Source: JBBDXI01 sp040902425 (lineage in GTDB: Bacteria; Planctomycetota; Phycisphaerae; Phycisphaerales; UBA1924). From it: DNA of 64,000 nt. Both the position numbers and the translations under genes were made by a program. The first letter of the stretch is position 1. Each line of letters begins with the position of its first letter. Shown here one piece after another: positions 1 through 8,612 of the stretch. The stretch is from the NCBI GenBank assembly GCA_040902425.1, contig JBBDXI010000075.1:37392-101391 (forward strand), in the 5' to 3' direction. A model generated the notes under the pieces. That model worked only from the letters and a program-made list of their open reading frames with translations, ran no database searches and was not told the origin of the DNA.

Positions 1-2
1 CG

Positions 3-2645
3 CCCGGGGCGTCGGGCCGGCTGGTGCTGATCTCCGACGGCAACCAGACCGCCGGCGATGCCCTCAGCGCCGCGCGCGAGCTGGTGGGGGCCGCCTCGGC
101 GGCCGGCGACACCCCCCCCGGCGCCCAGGCCGCTGCGCCCGGGCGCATCCCCATCGACGTCGTGCCGGTCCCCCTCTCCGCCGCGCGCGAGGTGATGGTC
201 GAGGCCCTCGATGCCCCGCCGCGTGCCGCCGCCGAGTCCACGATCTCGGTCCGCGTCACGCTCCGCTCGACCGTCGCGGCCGCCGGCTCCCTTACCCTCA
301 CCCGCGAGGGCGAGCCCCTGGACATCAACGGCGCGGAGCCCGGCTTCGCCCGCCGCATCACGCTCCAGCCGGGCAGCACCGTCGAGCTCATCCAGGTGCC
401 CCTCCCGCCGGGGAAGATCCACCGCTTCGCCGCCGTCTTCGAGCCCGACTCTTCCGGGCCGGGCGCCGGCGCCGACACCCGCCTGGAGAACAACCGCGCT
501 GAGGCCTTCACGGTCTCCCCCGGCAAGGGCGCCATCCTCATCGCCGACGGCGTCGGCAACGCACTCCCCGGGCCCGGCCTCACTCTCCCCGAGACCCTTC
601 GGCGCGCCGGCATGGACGTCACTGTCATCCCCGCCGAGGGCATCCCCTCCAGCATCCTGGCGCTGGAGGCCTACGACCTGGTCATCCTCCAGAACGTCCC
701 CGTCGAGTCCGTCCCGCCGCCCACCCAGGAGGCCCTGGCCGCGTACGTCCGGGACCTCGGCGGCGGCCTGGTCATGGTCGGCGGCCCGGACTCGTTCGGC
801 GCGGGCGGCTGGAAGGGCAGCGCCCTAGAGCCGATCCTCCCCGTCCGGCTTGACCTGCCCGAGCAGCTCATCCAGCCCGACGCAGCCATCGTGTTTGTGA
901 TCGACAACTCCGGCTCCATGGGGCGCGCGGTCTTCGGCTCCGTCCGCTCGCAGCAGGAGATCGCCAACGAATCCACGGCGATGGCGATCCGAACCCTCGA
1001 CCGGAAGGACCTTGTCGGCGTCATCACCTTCAACAGCATGACCTCCGTCCTGGTCCCGCTCGGCCCGAACACCGATCCCAAGGCGATCTCCGAGCGCGTC
1101 CTCTCCATCGGCCCCGGCGGCGGGACCATCCTCGGCCCCGCGCTCGCGGAGGCCCGCCTCCAGCTGCGGGGCGCTCGCGCCGCCGTCAAGCACGTCATCG
1201 TCCTCTCAGACGGCCGCTCCATGGGCGCTGACAGCCTCCCCGCCAAGGCCGAGAAGATGAAGGCCGAGGACGGCATCACCGTCAGCACCATCGGCGTCGG
1301 CGACGAGATGGACAGCGGCACGATGGGCCAGATGGCCCAGCGCGGCGGGGGGCAGTTCTATCCCGTCACCAACCCCGCCCTGCTTCCGCGGTTCTTCCTC
1401 AAGGCCATCCGCGTCGTCCGTACGCCGCTGGTCCGCGAGGGCATGTTCCAGCCCGTCCTCCTGCCGTCGGCCTCGCCTCTCACGGCCGGGCTGGAGACGC
1501 CCCCGCCCCTCGGCGGTCTGGTCCTGACGCAGCGCCGCCCCGAGCCCACCATCACCTACGCCATGGCCGCGCCGACCGGGGAGCCCCTGCTCGCCCACTG
1601 GAGCGTCGAGCTGGGGCGTGTTACGGCGTTCACCTCCGACGCCCACACGTGGGCGCGCCCCTGGCTGGACAGCGGCTGGCCCGGTTACGACCAGCTCTGG
1701 ACCCAGATCGCGCGCGGCACCTCGCGAGCCGGCGCCCCGGGCCGCTTCGAGCTGGCCAGCAACGTCGAGTCCGACACGCTCCGCCTGCGCCTGGAAGCCA
1801 GCGCCGACGACGGCCGCCCCCTGGACCTCCTGGTGGTCCCCGCGACCGTCTACACCCCCTCCGGCCGCACCCTCGAGACGACGCTGACCCAGACCGGCCC
1901 CGGGCTGTACGAGGGCTCCGCGCCCGCCACCGAGAGCGGGAACTACCTCGCCATCCTCAAGCCGCGTCTCGGCCAGCAGCGACTCGCCCCCGTGATCGGC
2001 GGCGCCTCTCTCGCGGCCGGGATCGAGTTCCGCAGCCTGACCACCAACACGGCCCTCCTCCGGTCCCTGGCCTCGGAGACCGGGGGCAGGGTTCACGATC
2101 TCTTCGGTCCCGGGGCGGTCGGGCAGACAGCCAACCTCGCCGGCCTCTTCGACCGTTCCACGCTCCCGCCCAGCACCGCCCGCACGCCCCTGTGGGGGCC
2201 GCTGCTCCTCTGGACCATCCTCATCCTCCTCCTCGACATCGCCACCCGCCGTATCGCCTGGGACCGCTTCATCTCCCGCGAGTACGGGGTGGACCTCCGC
2301 CAGGCCGCCGCCGAGGCCGTCCGCCAGCGGGGCCACGAGGCGGCCGCGACCATCTCCCGCCTCCGCGCCCGGGATGAGCAGGTCGAAGCGGCCGCGGCCC
2401 CGGCGGCGGGCGCTGCCCTCTCGGAAGACGCCGCCGTTCAGGTCATCGAGGCCGAGCGAGAGCGCCGCCGTCAGGCCCGCATGGCCGCAGCCAAGGTCGC
2501 GCAGGTCCAGGATGAACTCGCCGTCCCGGCGCCGACGCTCCGTCCCGCGCCCGAGCCCGATTCCAGGCCCGACGCCGACGGCCTGCTCGCCGCCAAGCGT
2601 CGCGCCCGAGAACGGTTCACCGACGGCGAGGTCCCGCCGCCCTGA
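3..2645 (+). CDS. VWA-domain membrane protein, 5' end outside the window
   Basis: The reading frame is already open at the first bases (reading PGASGRLVLISDGNQTAGD), so the gene starts upstream and only its C-terminal part is present. The visible 880 residues hold the end of one VWA-like fold (VLISDGN), a beta-rich stretch, a class I glutamine-amidotransferase-like segment (YDLVILQNVP, GGGLVMVGG), and a complete VWA domain with the metal-binding motif DNSGSMG near residue 290. A single membrane helix (LWGPLLLWTILILLLDI) lies near residue 725, followed by a charged, Ala/Glu/Arg-rich tail that may form a coiled coil. This is the usual plan of large planctomycete VWA membrane proteins of the BatA/BatB type, whose bulk faces the periplasm. 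Function and partners are not known. No MoxR or DUF58 gene is adjacent. Confidence 0.85.
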   Translation, partial: PGASGRLVLISDGNQTAGDALSAARELVGAASAAGDTPPGAQAAAPGRIPIDVVPVPLSAAREVMVEALDAPPRAAAESTISVRVTLRSTVAAAGSLTLTREGEPLDINGAEPGFARRITLQPGSTVELIQVPLPPGKIHRFAAVFEPDSSGPGAGADTRLENNRAEAFTVSPGKGAILIADGVGNALPGPGLTLPETLRRAGMDVTVIPAEGIPSSILALEAYDLVILQNVPVESVPPPTQEALAAYVRDLGGGLVMVGGPDSFGAGGWKGSALEPILPVRLDLPEQLIQPDAAIVFVIDNSGSMGRAVFGSVRSQQEIANESTAMAIRTLDRKDLVGVITFNSMTSVLVPLGPNTDPKAISERVLSIGPGGGTILGPALAEARLQLRGARAAVKHVIVLSDGRSMGADSLPAKAEKMKAEDGITVSTIGVGDEMDSGTMGQMAQRGGGQFYPVTNPALLPRFFLKAIRVVRTPLVREGMFQPVLLPSASPLTAGLETPPPLGGLVLTQRRPEPTITYAMAAPTGEPLLAHWSVELGRVTAFTSDAHTWARPWLDSGWPGYDQLWTQIARGTSRAGAPGRFELASNVESDTLRLRLEASADDGRPLDLLVVPATVYTPSGRTLETTLTQTGPGLYEGSAPATESGNYLAILKPRLGQQRLAPVIGGASLAAGIEFRSLTTNTALLRSLASETGGRVHDLFGPGAVGQTANLAGLFDRSTLPPSTARTPLWGPLLLWTILILLLDIATRRIAWDRFISREYGVDLRQAAAEAVRQRGHEAAATISRLRARDEQVEAAAAPAAGAALSEDAAVQVIEAERERRRQARMAAAKVAQVQDELAVPAPTLRPAPEPDSRPDADGLLAAKRRARERFTDGEVPPP

Positions 2646-2707
2646 CGCCATCATGCTCCGGCGGAACCGCGCTGCGTTAGCACGCGGGCCGCGGCGCCGC
2701 CGCGTCT

Positions 2708-4432
2708 CTACACCATCGCGCCGTGAAGGCTCAACCGGTCCGCGCGGTCCACCCGAACGGGCACGATCGCGCCCACGAGTGAGCCCGCCTCCGACTCGGG
2801 GACGCCGAAGAACACGATAAGGTCCCCGTCGGTCCGCCCCGACATCTGAACGGCCCCGAGCGGGGCATGCGACGCGTCGGCTGCCGCATCCTCCAGTTCC
2901 AGGTCGATCGCGCACGCCGACCCGCCGTGAACGCCCTTTCCGTTCACGGTGAGTGCCACCGGCCCCTTCTGCACGTGCATCTTGCGCTTGGCGCTTTGCG
3001 CTTTCCTCGACACCCCCTCCACGAACACCTCCACCGTCCGCCCCACCTGCCCGCGGCTGATCTCGTCGCTGATCCGGCCCTGCACCGCCAGCAGGGCGTT
3101 GTTCCGCCGCCGCTTCACCTCATCCGGCACATCGTCCGGCAGCTTGTCGTACGCCGTCGTCCCCGGGCGCGGCGAGTACTTGAAGATGAAGCAGTTCTTG
3201 TACCACGCCCGCTCCACCAGGGCCACCGTCGCCTCGAAGTCCTCCTCCGTCTCGCCCGGGAACCCCACGATGATGTCCCCCGAGACCATCAGCGGCCGGC
3301 CGATCTCCGGCTGGTCGAGGTGCGCCCGCGCCCGCGCCAGGAACTCCTCGTACTCCTCGACGGTGTACCCGCGGTTCATCGCCTTCAGAAGCCGGTTGCT
3401 CCCGCTCTGCGCCGGGACGTGCAGGTAGCGGCAGATCCGCGGGTGGTCGCGGATCGTTTCCAGCACATCGTCCCCGAAGTCCCGCGGGTAACTCGTCACG
3501 AAGCGCAGCCGCCGGATCGCCGGAACCTCCTCGTGGATCCGCGCCAGCAGGCCGGCGAAGGTCGTCGTCCACTCCCCGGCGAACGGGTCGCGCCGGTGCC
3601 CGCCCGCGTACGAACGCCCCTTCTGCGGCTGCACCACGCCGCCGACCGTCACGGCCGCGCCGTGCTCGAAGCGGTAGTGGTTCACCGTCTGCCCCAGCAG
3701 CGTCACCTCGGCGACGCCGGCATCGGCCAGCCTCCGGCACTCCTCCACGATGTGGTCCGGCGGCCGGTGCACCTCCGCCCCGCGGGTGAACGGCACCACG
3801 CAGTAGGTGCAGAACTTGTTGCACCCCCGCGTGATCCGCACGTACGCCGAGCCGCGGGCGGCGTGCCCGCCCGTGCCGTGGTCCACCGGCGAGATCATCC
3901 GCGAGAGGTCCAGCATCTCCAGCGAGTCCGCCGCCGCGGCCAGCGTCGCGCTCCGCCGCGAGCTCCCGCCCTGCAGCGCCACCTCCCGGGCCGACACCAG
4001 CTCCCTCTTCCGCCGCTCCCTCCCTCCGTCACTGCGTCTCTCCGTCCCTGCGTCGCTCTCGAGCGCTGCCCGCGTCCTCACCGCGTTGTCCAGCAGCGAG
4101 GGCAGCTTGTCCAGCTCCCCCGGCCCGCACAGCACATCCACCACCGGCATCCGCCGGATCAGGTCCACCCCATCCCGCTCCGCCATGCACCCCAGCACGC
4201 CGACCACCAGCGCCGGCTCGCGGCGCTTGCGGATCGCCAGCTCCCCCAGCCGCGACCAGACCTTCTGCTCCGCGTGCTCCCGCACCGAGCAGGTGTTGTA
4301 GAGCACCACATCCGCCCGCGCCGGCTCATCCGTGAACCCGTACCCCAGCGCGCGCAGCGCCCCCGAGACGAGCTCCGAATCCAGCTCGTTCATCTGGCAC
4401 CCGAACGTCTCGAGGTACACCGTCCTGGTCAT
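2708..4432 (-). CDS. miaB: tRNA-2-methylthio-N6-dimethylallyladenosine synthase MiaB
   Basis: Radical-SAM methylthiotransferase that adds a methylthio group at A37 of tRNAs reading UNN codons. The N-terminal UPF0004 domain has its three cluster cysteines at C12 (TFGCQMN), C48 (YNTCSVRE) and C82 (GVLGCMAE). The radical-SAM motif is CNKFCTYC at C204, C208 and C211. A TRAM-like RNA-binding end closes the protein. At 574 residues it is about 120 longer than usual. One insertion (about residues 125-141) is encoded by degenerate 8-base repeats and another (VSRKAQSAKRKMH) is also repeat-like. Both sit at domain borders and leave the catalytic motifs intact. A -10-like TACGAT lies 8 bases before the ATG with no ribosome site between, so the mRNA may be leaderless. 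Family assignment is firm. Confidence 0.95.
   Translation of the reverse strand: MTRTVYLETFGCQMNELDSELVSGALRALGYGFTDEPARADVVLYNTCSVREHAEQKVWSRLGELAIRKRREPALVVGVLGCMAERDGVDLIRRMPVVDVLCGPGELDKLPSLLDNAVRTRAALESDAGTERRSDGGRERRKRELVSAREVALQGGSSRRSATLAAAADSLEMLDLSRMISPVDHGTGGHAARGSAYVRITRGCNKFCTYCVVPFTRGAEVHRPPDHIVEECRRLADAGVAEVTLLGQTVNHYRFEHGAAVTVGGVVQPQKGRSYAGGHRRDPFAGEWTTTFAGLLARIHEEVPAIRRLRFVTSYPRDFGDDVLETIRDHPRICRYLHVPAQSGSNRLLKAMNRGYTVEEYEEFLARARAHLDQPEIGRPLMVSGDIIVGFPGETEEDFEATVALVERAWYKNCFIFKYSPRPGTTAYDKLPDDVPDEVKRRRNNALLAVQGRISDEISRGQVGRTVEVFVEGVSRKAQSAKRKMHVQKGPVALTVNGKGVHGGSACAIDLELEDAAADASHAPLGAVQMSGRTDGDLIVFFGVPESEAGSLVGAIVPVRVDRADRLSLHGAMV
4011..4058. repeat. degenerate 8-base tandem repeat inside miaB
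   Basis: Six consecutive 8-base units are visible; the last four read CGTCACTG, CGTCTCTC, CGTCCCTG and CGTCGCTC. They resemble the CGTCTCAC array at the end of the window. They encode the Arg/Glu/Gly/Ser-rich insertion ERRSDGGRERR of MiaB. The unit length is not a multiple of three, yet the frame stays open. Confidence 0.65.
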
Positions 4433-4440
4433 GAGAGGCC

Positions 4441-4446
4441 ATCGTA
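4441..4446 (-). promoter_or_regulatory. putative -10 box of miaB (TACGAT)
   Basis: TACGAT on the minus strand ends 8 bases before the miaB ATG. No Shine-Dalgarno sequence fits between. The -35 region is not recognisable. Inferred from the same arrangement at many genes in this window. Confidence 0.4.
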
Positions 4447-4487
4447 GGAAGGGCCGGCGCGAGCCTCGACCGAGCCGCCCAACGGCG

Positions 4488-5378
4488 TCAGCGGGTCACG
4501 ACATCCGCGAGGTCCTCCATCCCCTCGGTCAGCACGATCGGCCCGCTCTCGGCGATCAGCACATCGTGCTCGTAGTGGACGCTGAGCGACCCGTCGGCGG
4601 TGTAGACCGGCCACTCGCTCTTGCGCTGGGTCGTGCGGCCGGTTCCGACGGCGACCATGGGCTCCAGGGCGACCAGCGTGCCGGGCCGGGCGGGTGTGTA
4701 GGCGTCGGACCACTCGCCGGTGTAGGTGGGGACGGTGTTGGAGACGTAGGGCGGGGCGTGGAGCTTGCGGCCGTAGCCGTGGCCCCCGAGGCCGCGGATC
4801 AGGTGGAAGCCGCACTCGTGCTCCACGTGCGCCTGGACAGCGCGGGCCCACTCGATATACGGGATGCCCGGGCCCAGGCGCGTGATCCCGCGCCGGAGCG
4901 ACTCCTTGCCGCACGCGGCCAGCTTGCGGACCTCCTCCGAGGGCTCGCCGAAGAGGTAGGTCCAGGCGGCATCCCCGATCCAGCCCTCGAAGGTGACGCC
5001 GATGTCCACCTTCAGCACATCGCCGGGCTTGAGGGGCCGGAGGTGCGAGGCCGCGGTGCCGTGGACGACGCAGTCGTTGACCGACAGGCAGGCGTGGGAG
5101 GGGAAGGCGGGGGTCTTGGGGACCCTGTAGCCGAGGAAGCAGGAGCGGCAGTGCAGGTCCTCGAGCGTGGCGGCGACGAAGCGGTCCACCTGCGGCAGCG
5201 TCACGCCGAGGCGCAGCCAGTCGGCGAGGCGGCGGTGGACCTCGACGACCTTCTGCGCGGAGGCGCGGGCGGCCTGGGCGTCGCGCTGAGTGGAGACGGG
5301 GGCGGGGACAGGGGACACGGCGGATGATACGGTGAGAGGGTGAGCCGGTGAAGCGATCGTGGTGGTGTCAGGCCCCAT
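4488..5378 (-). CDS. map: methionine aminopeptidase, type I
   Basis: Removes the initiator methionine from nascent proteins in the cytoplasm. All five metal ligands of the pita-bread fold are visible: D125 (KVDIGV), D136 (GDAAWT), H200 (GLGGHGYG), E239 (ALEPMV) and E270 (HYEHDVL), plus the substrate histidine H106 (DCVVHG). The 296 residues include an N-terminal extension of about 30, low in complexity, and a HCRSC pair (C77, C80), so a downstream start remains possible. The chosen ATG overlaps the last codons of hutI by 11 bases, which suggests translational coupling. A map gene behind hut genes instead of beside secY or infA is unusual. Confidence 0.93.
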   Translation of the reverse strand: MGPDTTTIASPAHPLTVSSAVSPVPAPVSTQRDAQAARASAQKVVEVHRRLADWLRLGVTLPQVDRFVAATLEDLHCRSCFLGYRVPKTPAFPSHACLSVNDCVVHGTAASHLRPLKPGDVLKVDIGVTFEGWIGDAAWTYLFGEPSEEVRKLAACGKESLRRGITRLGPGIPYIEWARAVQAHVEHECGFHLIRGLGGHGYGRKLHAPPYVSNTVPTYTGEWSDAYTPARPGTLVALEPMVAVGTGRTTQRKSEWPVYTADGSLSVHYEHDVLIAESGPIVLTEGMEDLADVVTR

Positions 5379-6600
5379 TGATCACCGTCCCTGACCGGAT
5401 GACCGCGTCGATCGGGTCCGCACCAAACTCGTAGGCGAGCATCCGCTCGTCGGTGTGGCGCAGGAGGATCAGATCGGCGCGCTGGCCCGGAGAGATCTGG
5501 CCGCGGTCGTGGAGGCCGAGCAACGCGGCCGCATTGAGGGTCGCGGCGCTGATGGCCTCCGCGGGGGAGAGGCCGCAGTGGCGCACCGCCAGGGCGATCG
5601 CCATGGGCACGGAGGGCGTTGGCGCTGAGCCGGGGTTGAAGTTGGTGGCTAGGGCGAGGAGGCCGCCGGCATCCACGAAGCGGCGGGCGCCCGCGTAGCG
5701 ACCGTCGAGGTGGAAGCCGCAGGCGGGAAGGATGACCCCGAAGGTATTCGACGCGGCCAGCAGGTCGATGTCGGCGGGTGTGCTGGCCTCGAGGTGATCG
5801 ACGGAGCGGGCGTTGAGCCGGATGGCCTCAGGGATCATGCCCAGGGAGTTGAACTGGTCCGCGTGGACCCGGACAGGGTGGCCAAGCTCGCGGGCGCTGG
5901 AGAGCAGGCGGACGGTGTCGGCCAGGGACCACGCCGACTGCTCGCAGAAGGCATCCAGGGTGATGCCGGGGAACTCGCGGCTGACAGCGGGGAGGGTCTC
6001 GTTGATGGTGCGGTCCACGAAGCCCGGCGTGTCCGGGTCGAGGGCGTGGCCCAGCAGGGCGGTGGGGACAACCGAAGAGGGGAAGAGGTGGGGGGGTGGA
6101 GAGGTGAGCACGGACCGGATGACGCGGAGCATCTTGAGCTCGTGCTCGAGCGTCAGGCCGTAGCCGCTCTTCACTTCCGCCGCGAGCGTGCCGGCGCGGG
6201 CCATCTGGGTGAGGCGGGAGCCGAGGAGCCCGGCCAGTTCGGCCTCGCCGGCGGCGCGGACAGCGCGGACGGTGGACATGATCCCGCCGCCGGCTCTGAG
6301 CAGTTCGAGGTACGTCACACCCTGGAGCTTGCGGTCCCACTCGTCCACGCGCGACCCGGCCCAGCAGGCGTGGGTGTGGCAGTCCACGAACGCGGGCATC
6401 AGGACCCGGCCGGCGGCGTCCATCTCCCGTGCGCCGGGCACGCCCGGGGCGGGGATGCCCCGGCTCACCTCGCGGATGCGGTCGCCCTCGAGCGCGACAT
6501 CGGCGCGCTCCAGCACGCCAAGATCGCCCAGAGCGCGCCCGCGGCGCGGGCGATCTCCCGCGAGCGTGAGCACCCGGGCGTTGCGGATGACCAGGCTCAC
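5368..6600 (-). CDS. hutI: imidazolonepropionase
   Basis: Third step of histidine breakdown: hydrolyses 4-imidazolone-5-propionate to N-formimidoyl-L-glutamate. The protein is an amidohydrolase of 410 residues, close to the family norm. The metal-binding HxH is in VDCHTHACWAG; EVKSGYGL, HADQFN and ATNFNPGSAPT are typical HutI signatures. The GTG start at 6600 was chosen because it overlaps the hutG stop in GTGA and begins directly with SLVIRNARVL, the first strand of the fold. The frame remains open upstream, but that part lies over hutG. It ends 11 bases inside map. hutH and hutU are not in this window. Confidence 0.93.
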   Translation of the reverse strand: MSLVIRNARVLTLAGDRPRRGRALGDLGVLERADVALEGDRIREVSRGIPAPGVPGAREMDAAGRVLMPAFVDCHTHACWAGSRVDEWDRKLQGVTYLELLRAGGGIMSTVRAVRAAGEAELAGLLGSRLTQMARAGTLAAEVKSGYGLTLEHELKMLRVIRSVLTSPPPHLFPSSVVPTALLGHALDPDTPGFVDRTINETLPAVSREFPGITLDAFCEQSAWSLADTVRLLSSARELGHPVRVHADQFNSLGMIPEAIRLNARSVDHLEASTPADIDLLAASNTFGVILPACGFHLDGRYAGARRFVDAGGLLALATNFNPGSAPTPSVPMAIALAVRHCGLSPAEAISAATLNAAALLGLHDRGQISPGQRADLILLRHTDERMLAYEFGADPIDAVIRSGTVINGA

Positions 6601-7511
6601 GCCCCCCCTCCTGGGCGCTCCGCGAAGCCGTGCAGGAACGAGAGGAGCAGATGGGCCGCGCACCGCGCGGTCCGCCCATCCGGATCGAACAGGGGATTCA
6701 GCTCCATGAGGTCCAGGCACCGCACGGCCGGGCAGCGGCCCGCGGCCGTCAGAGCCCGGGCGACGTCGTGCGTGAGCAGCCCCGCGGGATTGGGGGCGCT
6801 GACACCGGGAGCCTGCGAGGCGTCGATCGAGTCGAGGTCCACGCTGACGAACTGCGGTTTGCCGAACTCCGGCCACTGGCCGCCGGGCATGGGCCGGAAG
6901 AACCCGCCCCGGGCGATGAACCAGTCGTGGTGCTCGCGCGAGTTGACGAGCGGGTTGAAGCCGATGTTGACCAGGGGCTTGACGCCGAACTCCTCGATCA
7001 GACGGCGGAACGGCATGCCCGAGCCGACGGTCTCGCGCACGTCGAGGTGCGCATCGAAGTACACGCCGCCCAGAGGCCCGTTCTGGATGCGCGGCGCCAC
7101 TGCCCGGACGAACGGGTACGTCAGGTCGTGCCCGCCGCCGATCGCGATGGGGAGGAGGCCCAGGTCGAGGATGGCGAGCGTGGCCTCGGTGATGCGGCGG
7201 TGCGTCTCGGCGAGCGCATCCGGGTCGTTGCCGGTGGCGGGGATCACATCTCCGGCGTCGAACACGGCGGGCCAGGACCACCCGGCCGGCTCGGCGGTCC
7301 CGTACCGGGCGAGGGCGGCGCGGAGGGCCGCGGGGCCGCCGACCGCGCCCGGGCGCCCGCCGTTCAGCCGGACGCCGAGGTCGTCGGGGAGCCCGAGGAG
7401 AGCGACGCGGCAGCCCTCGGGCGATCTCGCGCGGACCAGCGACGCGAAGCGCCCCGGCGGGGGCTCGCCGGGCCAGGCGCCGGCCTGCGTATGGGGGATG
7501 GGGCGGGACAC
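6597..7511 (-). CDS. hutG: formimidoylglutamase (arginase family)
   Basis: Arginase/agmatinase-family hydrolase. Beside hutI it most likely converts N-formimidoyl-glutamate to glutamate and formamide. The manganese ligands are in AIGGGHDLTYP, YFDAHLDVRE and SVDLDSIDAS. The protein has 304 residues with the GTG at 7511. A GTG three codons upstream (7520) gives 307 residues, but it lies inside a -10-like TACAGT (7519-7524) and so would be upstream of the predicted mRNA start. The stop overlaps the hutI start (GTGA). Agmatinase or another ureohydrolase is the alternative; the hutI linkage argues against it. Confidence 0.88.
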   Translation of the reverse strand: MSRPIPHTQAGAWPGEPPPGRFASLVRARSPEGCRVALLGLPDDLGVRLNGGRPGAVGGPAALRAALARYGTAEPAGWSWPAVFDAGDVIPATGNDPDALAETHRRITEATLAILDLGLLPIAIGGGHDLTYPFVRAVAPRIQNGPLGGVYFDAHLDVRETVGSGMPFRRLIEEFGVKPLVNIGFNPLVNSREHHDWFIARGGFFRPMPGGQWPEFGKPQFVSVDLDSIDASQAPGVSAPNPAGLLTHDVARALTAAGRCPAVRCLDLMELNPLFDPDGRTARCAAHLLLSFLHGFAERPGGGA

Positions 7512-7518
7512 CGGCCTC

Positions 7519-7524
7519 ACTGTA
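7519..7524 (-). promoter_or_regulatory. putative -10 box of hutG-hutI-map (TACAGT)
   Basis: TACAGT on the minus strand ends 7 bases before the GTG at 7511. It is the reason for choosing that start over the one at 7520. No clear -35 was found. Confidence 0.3.
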
Positions 7525-7620
7525 CCGGCCGCGGGCCCGAAATGCAGCGCCCGGGCGAACCCGGGTGCAACCGCGAGCGTGAGTTCCCCATACGATCCAG
7601 CAGGAAGGACCCCAGAATCG

Positions 7621-8589
7621 ATGCAGTGCGGCCTGAGGAGAGTGGGCGCGACGGCGGTGCTGGCGGCGGCGCTGATCGCCTCGTGCGTGTCCGTCCGGAC
7701 GCGGGAGAAGCCGCCCCCGGTGCGCCCGCCATCCGGGCCTTCCGTCGTCGAGACAGCCCCCCGCGACTACCCCGGCCTGCACAACGTCGTCGCCTTCCAC
7801 GAGGGGTTCTACTCCGGCAGCGTGCCGGAGGGGCCGGCGGGATTCGACGCGCTGGCCGTCATGGGCGTGCGGACGGTCATCAGTGTCGATGGGGCCGCTC
7901 CCGACCTGGAACTGGCGAGTGCCAGAGGGCTTCGCTACATCCACCTGCCCATCGGCTACAACGGCATCGACCAGCCGCGCCGGCTGGAGCTGGCCCGGGC
8001 CGTACGCGACTCCCTGGCTCGCGGGCCGGTGTATATCCACTGCCACCACGGCAAGCACCGCAGCGCGGGCGCAGCCGGGACGGTCGCCGCCAGCCTCGGG
8101 TGGTCCACGCCGCAGGCCATGGTCGAGCGGATGAGAGTCGCCGGCACATCCCCCAGCTACGCGGGGCTGTACGCCTGCACGGCCGCGGCCGCGGCCCTCG
8201 CGCTGCACGAGATCGAGGCGGTCTCCCCGGAGTTCCCGGAGGTCTCCCGCCCCACGGAGTTCGTGCAGGGGATGGTCGAGATCGACCACGCCTGGGAGCA
8301 CCTGCACGCGGCCGAGCGCGCCGGGTGGGCCGCCCCCGCGGACCATCCGGACCTGGTGCCCGCGGCCGAGGCCGGCCGGATGGTGGACCTGTTCCGCGTG
8401 ATGGCCGAGGGCGAGCGGACTCGCTCGCACCCCGCGGAGTTCGGCGCGAAGATGCGCCAGGGCGCCGACCTGGCCAAGGCCCTCGAGGACCTGCTCGCGG
8501 CGGGGGAGCGGGACCGCAGCGAGCTCTCCGCGGCCTTCGCGAAGGTGGGCGCCTCCTGCAAGGACTGCCACACCAGCTATCGCGACTGA
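7621..8589 (+). CDS. lipoprotein: tyrosine/dual-specificity phosphatase-like domain fused to a cytochrome c'-like domain
   Basis: The ATG at 7621 starts a lipoprotein signal (LAAALIASC, lipid Cys at 22), so the product is exported and membrane-anchored. Residues about 50-205 form a phosphatase-like domain with the CX5R loop HCHHGKHRS (C141, R147). Residues about 225-322 are helical and end in CKDCHTSYRD, a haem-binding CxxCH (C313, C316, H317) placed at the extreme C-terminus as in cytochrome c'. A general-acid Asp cannot be assigned with confidence. A site like AGGAAGGA lies before the ATG and TACGAT lies at 7591. The gene stands alone, divergent from hutG and convergent with the DUF72 gene. 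What it dephosphorylates, or whether it senses gas or redox state through haem, cannot be read from sequence. Confidence 0.85.
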   Translation: MQCGLRRVGATAVLAAALIASCVSVRTREKPPPVRPPSGPSVVETAPRDYPGLHNVVAFHEGFYSGSVPEGPAGFDALAVMGVRTVISVDGAAPDLELASARGLRYIHLPIGYNGIDQPRRLELARAVRDSLARGPVYIHCHHGKHRSAGAAGTVAASLGWSTPQAMVERMRVAGTSPSYAGLYACTAAAAALALHEIEAVSPEFPEVSRPTEFVQGMVEIDHAWEHLHAAERAGWAAPADHPDLVPAAEAGRMVDLFRVMAEGERTRSHPAEFGAKMRQGADLAKALEDLLAAGERDRSELSAAFAKVGASCKDCHTSYRD

Positions 8590-8612
8590 CGCCGGGCGGG
8601 CGCCGGAGCACT

